From: Pinguiococcus pyrenoidosus
Taxonomy: Eukaryota > Sar > Pinguiophyceae > Pinguiochrysidales > Pinguiochrysidaceae
NCBI GenBank assembly: GCA_019677205.1
Contig: JAAMXY010002403.1
Coordinates: 1-12,372 of the forward strand
Length of the DNA: 12,372 bases
Reading direction: 5' to 3'
In this document: in pieces, positions 7,278 to 12,372 of the stretch
How positions within the stretch are numbered: the first letter of the stretch is position 1
Layout of the letters: each line of letters opens with the position of its first letter
Translations under genes and position numbers: made by a program
Notes under the pieces: generated by a model
The model's database searches: none
What the model saw: the letters and a program-made list of their open reading frames with translations, nothing else
What the model was told of the DNA's origin: nothing

Positions 7278-7493
7278 CTCGGCGTCTCACAATCCTGTGG
7301 CTTTTCAAATGCCGTTGGAAACACCTGAAAAAAAGCGCGCGAAGAGTTGCGGATTCTCCACCAGCTCAAACTATTTTAAAAATTACTTCAACAATTTTCT
7401 GACAATTGGTATTGTAACGTCTCTGAGAAATTCATAATTCCGCTGTCGCATCGATGCCAAAAACCCGCCTGAAAAACGCCACAAAGACGAGAG
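7278..7493. promoter_or_regulatory. Shared divergent promoter region (CWC27 / class I methyltransferase)
   Basis: 216 bp separate the two start codons, which face away from each other. About 7365-7440 is clearly AT-rich against GC-rich surroundings and contains TTTTAAAA near 7374 and AATTTTCTGACAATTGG. A bidirectional promoter is inferred from the geometry; no specific factor site is claimed. Confidence 0.6.
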
Positions 7494-8527
7494 ATGGACG
7501 CTGAAGTAAAGCCGAGTACACTCCGCAAACCCTCGGTAATCGCGCTGAATTGGCCGCTGGAAGTTGGAACGCTCGAGTACGCGATCGGAGACCGCCTCAC
7601 TGTCCTCCGTCCTCGGCGGAAGCGCAAAAGAGCTTCATCTGAGAGCGCCAGTGGGGTCGAGATCGTGGGTCAGGCCGCCGTGGAGACGCTTCCTTTGGAT
7701 GCACAGGAGCAACCCGAAGCGGCGAAGCAGCGCAGAGTCCCCAGACAGCGCGTGCGCTTCGCGAAATCGCAGACGACAGTGCACATCGAGGCCAAGTGGA
7801 GTATTCCCTTCGTGGACGACTGGCTGAGAAGTCGGCGTGTCTCCGCTTTGGCGTCGGAAGCCTCTGCGCGCCTGGGAGAGACGCTGGAAGAGAGAAGCGG
7901 CCGCAAAGATGCGGTGGTCATGGTGTGTCGACGGACGTGGGAGTACCATCGAGCGGCCAAGTCGCAGGTCCTGCCTGGCGATGCGGTGCTGGAGATCGGC
8001 ACGGACTTTGGCCAGTGCACTCGGCACTTGGTGAAGATCGCTGGCAATCTGGGAGGCACCGTGGGCGTAGTGGTGAGCTGCGACAAGAACGAAGAGCACC
8101 TTCGGCAGGCCGAGACATCCTTGCGGGACGCCGTGGAGCGGAGCGAGGCCGTCCTGCAGACGCAAGCGGGAGACGTGCTCGTGAACGATTGCGCACTGTT
8201 GTCCACGCTGTGGGAGCAGATGCTGTCGGAGCGGCAACAGCGATGCGCACCGGAATCGCGGTGCCTACTGTTCATCGACGTGAACGGCAATCGAGAGCTG
8301 GACGCAGTGCTTTGCCTGCTGCAGAAGGTGAGGCCGAAGCACGGCATTCGTTCATTCTTGCTTACACTGTATCTCTTACACGCCTTGCGCATACACAGGC
8401 CTTGAGCTGGACTGATTCTCCAGACTTGCTCGTCGTGAAATCGGAAAGCCTGGCGGACTTTCTTGCAAAACCTGTCCCTGTGAGAACGGTGGTGAGAAGA
8501 GGCAAGGAGACCCACGAAAACGTCTAA
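7494..8527 (+). CDS. Class I SAM-dependent methyltransferase-like protein, family not recognised
   Basis: Exons 7494-8327 and 8399-8527 give 320 residues. The first 110 residues are basic and low in conservation-like pattern, with nuclear-localisation-like RPRRKRKR at about 39-46 and RQRVRF. From about 125 the Rossmann-type fold appears. The glycine motif is VLEIGTDFGQCTRHL (165 on). A second strand ends in VVVSCDKNEEHL, where an acidic or Asp/Asn residue would bind the SAM ribose. LLFIDVNGNREL starts near 259 at the motif II position, and LLVVKSESLADFL lies near the end as a late strand. No catalytic NPPY/DPPY motif is seen, so an N6-adenine or N4-cytosine specificity is not supported; substrate unknown. 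Divergently transcribed from CWC27 and convergent with the riboflavin gene 181 bp away. A catalytically dead or SAM-binding-only protein is possible. Confidence 0.72.
8328..8398 (+). other. Spliceosomal intron in the class I methyltransferase gene (71 nt)
   Basis: The donor is CAGAAG|GTGAGG and the acceptor ATACACAG|GCC, with a CTTAC branch-like motif about 20-25 nt before the acceptor. Phase 0 joining gives CLLQK-ALSWTDSPDLLVVKSESL. The nearby alternative acceptor CCAG at 8423 is out of phase. Without splicing the reading frame ends soon after in hydrophobic non-conserved sequence. Confidence 0.85.
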
Positions 8528-8596
8528 GGATAGCTGCGCCGTAGCACATGAAGACACCGGCTCGACGGGAATGCGTCCGTGGCTTGGGCCACGCGT

Positions 8597-8636
8597 GGCA
8601 GGGGACCACTTGTGGCAAGGGACCACTTGCGGCAGG
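8597..8636. repeat. 17-bp tandem repeat in the convergent gene gap
   Basis: GGCAGGGGACCACTTGT (8597-8613) is followed directly by GGCAAGGGACCACTTGC (8614-8630) and the start of a third unit (GGCAGG). It lies in the 181-bp gap between the convergent methyltransferase and riboflavin genes, so probably within overlapping 3' UTRs. Confidence 0.85.
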
Positions 8637-8708
8637 ACCCGGATCCGAGCATTCCCGCGAACCGTTGCGACACGACGGCGAGTCCAGATCTACACGATAT
8701 GTCAATCC

Positions 8709-10538
8709 TTATGTTCCCGTCTCCACCCGATACATGAGAATGTCCTCTATACTCGTGAGCACAAGCCCGTGCTTCTCGGCGAAGACGCGCAGCTCCGGGA
8801 GGCGTGCCATGTCCTGTGAGTCCTCGGTGGTAATCTCACAGAGCACTCCAGCCGGGGCGCATCCCGCGAGCCGCGCTAGGTCGACGCTTGCCTCCGTATG
8901 CCCCTGCCTGACGAGAACCCCGCCATCCCTCGCTCTCAGTGGAAAAATGTGCCCCGGCCGGCAAAAGTCGGAGGCCTTGGACTCGACGCTCGCAAGCCGC
9001 CGCAGCGTCTCCGCGCGGTCCCTTGCCGATATGCCCGTCGACACGTTGTCCTTGGCGTCCACCGTGACCGTGAACGCCGTCGCCTTGGGATCCTCGTTCT
9101 TCCCGACCATCTGTGGCAGCTCGAGCTCGTCCAGGCGGTCGGACTCGAGCGCGACGCAGATCACCCCGCTGGTGTGGCGAACGAAGAAGCCGATCGTCTC
9201 CGCCGTCGCGTGCTCGGCGGCCATGATGAGGTCGCCCTCGTTTTCCCGGTTCTCGTCGTCGACGACTACCACCACTTTGCCGTTTCTAATATCGTCCAAG
9301 GCGCGCTCCACGCTCTCCCTGCCGAATACCCATCGGGCCTCCCGCGTCGCTTCCAGCTCGCCCCCGGCGCCCTTCTCGAGAATCACCTGAGCCTTGCGGC
9401 TCGGGCCGCGAGCGCCCGACCCGGCACCGGCGGCTGCGCGCGCCGCATGCGCCCCGCCCCGGATGCGGGGCAGGGGCTGCTGGGGCACCGTGGGCTGCAT
9501 CCGCGTACCGTCGCCCTTCTCGACCACCGTGTAGGCGTGATCCATGCGCAACGCCTTCGTGCGCAGGTACGCCTCGTTGTGAGCGTTCGGCTTCGTCAAA
9601 ACTGGCCTCGTCCCCGTCACCTCCACCCCCAAGCTCAGCAGCGACCGAGTCTTGAAGGGGTTGTTGGTGAGCAAGCAGACGGACTTGACCCCCAGATCGT
9701 CCAGGATGCACGGCACCATGTCATACTTGCGCAGGTCATCCGGGAAGCCCAGCTGGTGGTTCGCGTCCACCGTGTCAAACCCCTGATCCTGCAAGTTGTA
9801 CGCCGCAATCTTATTTGCCAGCCCAATGCCGCGGCCCTCCTGCGGCAGGTATATGACGCTCCCGCCATTCTCGGCGATGAAGTCCATCGCCATCTCGAGC
9901 TGCTCCCGGCAGTCGCAGCGCTGGCTCCCGAACACCTCGGAGGTGAAGCACTGGTCGTGCACTCGGATGAACGCCGGCTCGCCGGGTTCGTTCCCAATGC
10001 CATCCTTGGGGTAGATGGCGATCGGCTCCATGAGCTGCGTACCGTCTGCGTCCAGCCATCGGTACGCCCGCATCCGGAACTCCCCCCGGGAGTTCGGCAG
10101 CGCGCACTCGGCCACGACTTGGAGGGTGTACTGGTTCTTGGGGGACGACGTGACCCATCCATTGAAGTCTCTCGTCGCGTCCGGTCGGAAGCCGTTGAGG
10201 CCACCCGGACCGGCCTTGCCGCCGCTCAGGGGCGGCAAGGCACCTTGGAAAGCGTTCAGCGGGGGCACTCCGTTTCCCTGGCGGCCAGGGAGCCCGCTGC
10301 TGCCGCCGCCGCCGCCGGCGCTTTGCTTATGTGCCGAGGCCCGGACGCCCGGTGTGCTCTGAGAGAGCGTCACCAGGGCGACCCAGAGCGCGGCCTGCGG
10401 GCTGAATCCCCTCCGCGACGCCAGCTGGTCGCGGCGGGCCAGCGACCTCGTTCCGGCCATGCCGGAGGGCCCAACGAGGCCAGAGACCTGTGCGCTGAGC
10501 AGCAAGCCCAGAAGCGCAATGGAGCGGATGGACCTCAT
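8709..10538 (-). CDS. ribBA: Bifunctional GTP cyclohydrolase II / DHBP synthase, domains in RibA-RibB order
   Basis: Catalyses both entry steps of riboflavin synthesis, from GTP and from ribulose 5-phosphate, in algae and plants in the plastid. From ATG 10538 it has 609 residues and no intron. GTP cyclohydrolase II comes first (about 110-335): zinc cysteines 197, 208, 210; QEGRGIGL 233-240; Tyr247, Asp268 and Arg270, matching E. coli RibA Tyr105, Asp126, Arg128; LTNNPFK 290-296. A Gly/Ala/Arg linker follows (345-400). Then DHBP synthase (405-605): DDENRENEGDL 427-437, GISARDRA 502-509, RPGHIFPL 527-534 and RQGHTEAS 544-551. All motifs are intact. Canonical RibBA has the opposite order. The N-terminus has a signal-peptide-like core (SIALLGLLLSAQVSG), a basic Ser/Arg stretch, then SRRGF plus a second hydrophobic run ending RASA. 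The frame is open 86 codons further upstream, but the chosen ATG precedes the hydrophobic core. Confidence 0.94.
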   Translation of the reverse strand: MRSIRSIALLGLLLSAQVSGLVGPSGMAGTRSLARRDQLASRRGFSPQAALWVALVTLSQSTPGVRASAHKQSAGGGGGSSGLPGRQGNGVPPLNAFQGALPPLSGGKAGPGGLNGFRPDATRDFNGWVTSSPKNQYTLQVVAECALPNSRGEFRMRAYRWLDADGTQLMEPIAIYPKDGIGNEPGEPAFIRVHDQCFTSEVFGSQRCDCREQLEMAMDFIAENGGSVIYLPQEGRGIGLANKIAAYNLQDQGFDTVDANHQLGFPDDLRKYDMVPCILDDLGVKSVCLLTNNPFKTRSLLSLGVEVTGTRPVLTKPNAHNEAYLRTKALRMDHAYTVVEKGDGTRMQPTVPQQPLPRIRGGAHAARAAAGAGSGARGPSRKAQVILEKGAGGELEATREARWVFGRESVERALDDIRNGKVVVVVDDENRENEGDLIMAAEHATAETIGFFVRHTSGVICVALESDRLDELELPQMVGKNEDPKATAFTVTVDAKDNVSTGISARDRAETLRRLASVESKASDFCRPGHIFPLRARDGGVLVRQGHTEASVDLARLAGCAPAGVLCEITTEDSQDMARLPELRVFAEKHGLVLTSIEDILMYRVETGT

Positions 10539-10890
10539 GATCACCTGCACTGCGGCACCCAACGTGCTGATGGCCCCGGCGACCTGCAGAGGCGCCGCGC
10601 CGAGCAGTCCGCCGTGGACACGGCCGCTTGATGGGGGAGAAGCGCCGCACGCACGCGCCGAGGAGTGCTCTGCTTCCTCGAGGATCAAAGGGCTGTCAAA
10701 GGAGCTCGCAGGCATGCAACGATCGCGTCGGAGAGGCGGGTTCACTTCCACCGTCCAGATGCAGCGCACGAGCGCCTCCGTGCGAACGCACCACAACTTG
10801 GGCCAACCTGCGTCTCTCGTCCGCAGAGCGACGCCCCCTCCGTCGGCAACGCCTGGCGGTGACGAGAGAGGCGAGAGGAGCGCCGGAGAG

Positions 10891-10904
10891 CTTCAACGTT
10901 GAAG
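10891..10904. promoter_or_regulatory. Perfect 14-bp palindrome upstream of the riboflavin gene
   Basis: CTTCAACGTTGAAG reads identically on both strands, centred on AACGTT, about 355 bp upstream of the chosen RibA-RibB start codon. A dyad this long is suggestive of a dimeric transcription-factor site. No factor is assigned. Confidence 0.5.
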
Positions 10905-11281
10905 AAAGAAACGGCCGCGTGGCTCGCACGCGATCCCCAGGAAATTGGAAGCTCGCCTGAGCGTCAGTGCTTTCGAGAGCGCCAGGGGGGGTCTGGCGCC
11001 ACAGCTTTCGCGCTTCCGCCGCGACTTCCACGAGCGAGTTCCACGAGCTGTCCCGCTCACGTGTGCGCAAGATACAGAGGCCCGCGCTGTCTGCGAGAAG
11101 AGACGGACTTCGACTTTGGTGATCCGCGCACTTCAAGAGCGAAGGCCCAAAACTGCTGCGTCAAAGCAAAAAGGCAGGTAAAGGTACTGTACCCCTCGGC
11201 ACTCGGCCACGAACCTTCGCTGAACATCGCCCGCACAACGCCTTTCGAAATGGAGCACGGAGGCGACATCCAACGCCTCGA

Positions 11282-11581
11282 TTATTGGATCGGCGCGTGC
11301 TCGTCATCGAGGATTGGCTGGGAGAAGCGAGGCGCCGCGGAAGACGAAACTCGAAAGAAAAGTCGGGATTTGTGTGGAAATGCCCGGAGGTTTTCAAATG
11401 AAGGATAACGGAAGGATAACGGTAGTTCCAGATCAAAATCAACATCAGAAATCAAGAATCCCAGACCAAAACAGAAACAAAAGCACAAGAACAAGAATGC
11501 TCTCTCTTCTGTCGACGTTTTCTTGGCACACTCGTCACGGAGACGCTTTCTGGCGGCGTTCAGCTTCGCAGCAGCTTCCAT
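11282..11581 (-). other. Weak candidate first exon, unknown protein
   Basis: An ATG at 11581 is preceded in frame by a TAG 12 nt upstream. The first 28 residues (EAAAKLNAARKRLRDECAKK and TSTEER) have a believable amphipathic-helix composition and mixed codon choice. After that the frame becomes Phe/Leu/Cys-rich over a T-rich tract that looks like an intron, and it terminates at 11282. If real, this is a short first exon whose donor and partner exons I could not place. Confidence 0.22.
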
Positions 11582-11658
11582 CGTGGACTTCTAGGCGTCG
11601 TGCGTGACGCCCACCTTTCGCGCGGGCGGGATGCTTCAGTTGAATACAGAAGTACGAT

Positions 11659-11985
11659 GTGGTCACTGTGAATAGTAGTGCCAGACGAGTAGAACTGGAC
11701 GTTTTAGTGAGCTGCATTGAGCGCTGCATCTATGAGGCAATGACCCCTCGCTGCTTATTCAGCACGCTGAAGAAGATTGGCTGGGAGCGTGCAGACGGTT
11801 TGTCGTGGCCAGAAGCTTACGACCCGACCGTTTGGATGATGCCTGTGAAGCGCCTTACGTCGACAAAGGTTGTTGATCGCGTCGGGGAACGAAACTTGTG
11901 CGCCAAGTCACCACCTCGGCGAGGATCCTGCGGATCCGTTCACATCAATCACGACTCACTAGCCTTCTGGCGCTATACTACATGA
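11659..11985 (+). CDS. Weak candidate hypothetical protein or exon
   Basis: A 108-residue frame starts at an ATG embedded in GATGTGGTC-like sequence. The middle (VELDVLVSCIERCIYEAMTPRCLFSTLKKIGWERADGLSWPEAYDP) has a protein-like mix of hydrophobic and charged residues. The last 30 residues do not. It may be an exon of the same plus-strand gene whose terminal exon is proposed at 12199. No family is recognised, and accidental openness is quite possible. Confidence 0.22.
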   Translation: MVTVNSSARRVELDVLVSCIERCIYEAMTPRCLFSTLKKIGWERADGLSWPEAYDPTVWMMPVKRLTSTKVVDRVGERNLCAKSPPRRGSCGSVHINHDSLAFWRYTT

Positions 11986-12198
11986 TGTCAATCCCACGAG
12001 GTGGATCCGAAGCGGCTATTGGCTGTCTTTCCCGCTCACCTAGCGCCAATTGGCCGCCAGTGACAGACGCCTCCGGCTGGCTGTCCAGCTGCTCAGGATC
12101 GATATAGCTCAACTCCATTTCTTATCTACGATCCTCTCTCCCGCGGAGTCGTTCCTCTACTTCACATCCCTAACACTCGCACTCACGGTTGACTTCAG

Positions 12199-12315
12199 CT
12201 CCAGATCGAGGTCCAGAGAGCGAAACAAGCTGAGGCGTCTGCAAAAGCGGAAGCTGTTCGCGACTCTGTGGCGGAAGGGCTGCGCCCTTCTGCAAGAGCT
12301 GCGGCGCGCGTCTAG
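12199..12315 (+). CDS. Probable terminal exon of an unknown plus-strand gene (C-terminal partial)
   Basis: CTAAC (branch-like, 24 nt upstream) followed by CTCACGGTTGACTTCAG gives a good acceptor ending at 12198. From there the frame runs 38 codons to a TAG at 12313-12315 and encodes LQLQIEVQRAKQAEASAKAE followed by AVRDSVAEGLRPSARAAARV. The composition is a strongly helical, Ala/Glu/Arg-rich coiled-coil end. It has no ATG and is closed upstream by an in-frame TGA at 12190, so it can only be coding if spliced. The upstream exon was not identified; the 11659 frame is a candidate. Confidence 0.35.
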   Translation, partial: LQIEVQRAKQAEASAKAEAVRDSVAEGLRPSARAAARV

Positions 12316-12349
12316 TGCACAACTCATTCGGTCATGGTGATCGGTCATC

Positions 12350-12372
12350 TGATCGATCACTTGACGCGTCAA
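12350..12372. promoter_or_regulatory. Adjacent perfect palindromes at the right edge
   Basis: TGATCGATCA (12350-12359) and, one base later, TTGACGCGTCAA (12361-12372) are both perfect dyads. The second contains TGACG on both strands, the core recognised by many bZIP factors. Preceding bases repeat GGTGATC/GGTCAT variants. The window ends at the last base of the second dyad, so the context to the right is unseen. Confidence 0.45.

Larger units (their letters stand above)
10539..12198. other. Long stretch without a recognised gene (riboflavin gene upstream region and beyond)
   Basis: About the first 400 bp should contain the promoter and 5' leader of the riboflavin gene; the minus-strand frame continuous with it carries no family signature. 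Beyond that, I see no protein family in any frame. Two weak candidates are listed. A minus-strand frame from ATG 11581 begins with a charged helical segment (KLNAARKRLRDECAKK) and then turns into Phe/Cys-rich low-quality sequence. A plus-strand frame at 11659-11985 contains the protein-like ARRVELDVLVSCIERCIYE and LKKIGWERADGLSWPEAYDP. The interval 11400-11500 is strongly purine/A-rich on the plus strand. CCAAT-type motifs occur at 12018-12022 (ATTGG) and 12046-12050. Confidence 0.5.

Noticed and set aside
8423-8424. CTCCAG as the acceptor for the methyltransferase intron
   Set aside because: It gives the wrong phase for the downstream LLVVKSESL frame. The CACAG ending at 8398 is in phase.
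8898-10631. A 577-residue open frame on the plus strand opposite the riboflavin gene
   Set aside because: It is the antisense of strongly conserved RibA/RibB sequence. Its Arg/Pro/His-rich composition mirrors GC-rich codons, with no domain signature.
10539-10796. The riboflavin enzyme starting at the upstream in-frame ATG 10796
   Set aside because: The extra 86 residues show no conservation-like pattern and would bury the signal-peptide-like core. The ATG at 10538 directly precedes it.
11921-11937. Paired GGATCC sites (GGATCCTGCGGATCC) as a functional inverted repeat
   Set aside because: Each is a 6-bp self-palindrome and the pair is too short to distinguish from chance.
12050-12340. A 96-residue plus-strand frame at the right end
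   Set aside because: It starts at a TTG, not an ATG, runs over the proposed branch/acceptor region, and is less protein-like than the alternative frame ending at 12315.

Overview
The window is nuclear DNA of a eukaryote. Five protein genes can be read with confidence. Four of them are interrupted by short GT-AG introns (about 70 to 222 nt), and there is an intron-bearing tRNA-Tyr(GUA) with Pol III signals. The riboflavin gene encodes a plastid-type enzyme whose N-terminus reads like a signal peptide followed by a transit peptide, and an alanine/glyoxylate-type aminotransferase ends in a peroxisomal SRL tripeptide. Together these suggest a plastid-bearing protist, perhaps one with a complex (secondary) plastid such as a stramenopile or chromerid-like alga. 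This lineage call is inference; no marker gene settles it.

Layout, left to right. (1) 1-632, plus: the 3' part of a NAM-associated/Myb-SANT-like gene of the kind linked to PIF/Harbinger transposons, cut by the window edge. (2) 633-1100: spacer with a strong hairpin built from direct and inverted 15-bp repeats. (3) 1101-3092, plus: alanine/glutamate:glyoxylate aminotransferase with a TG-rich intron. (4) 3464-3569, plus: tRNA-Tyr with a 33-nt intron and a T13 terminator. (5) 3686-5378, plus: a METTL16-like U6 snRNA m6A methyltransferase with one 70-nt intron and an in-frame minisatellite. (6) 7277-5432, minus: CWC27, a spliceosomal cyclophilin, in four exons, convergent with METTL16 at a 53-bp gap. 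(7) 7494-8527, plus: an unassigned class I SAM-dependent methyltransferase-like protein with one 71-nt intron, divergent from CWC27 over a 216-bp shared promoter region. (8) 10538-8709, minus: a bifunctional riboflavin enzyme in which the GTP cyclohydrolase II domain precedes the DHBP synthase domain, the reverse of the usual RibBA order. (9) 10539-12372: about 1.8 kb with no recognisable gene. It holds perfect palindromes, CCAAT-type motifs and, near the right end, a probable terminal exon of an unknown plus-strand gene.

Functionally, METTL16 (U6 snRNA methylation) and CWC27 (activated spliceosome) both serve splicing and sit tail to tail. Whether that adjacency matters is unknown. The remaining genes are unrelated housekeeping metabolism, as expected in a compact eukaryotic genome. 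The most unusual items are the inverted RibA-RibB fusion with its layered targeting peptide, the dual-targeting look of the aminotransferase, the repeat-expanded METTL16 loop, the degenerate cyclophilin active site in CWC27, and the orphan methyltransferase.
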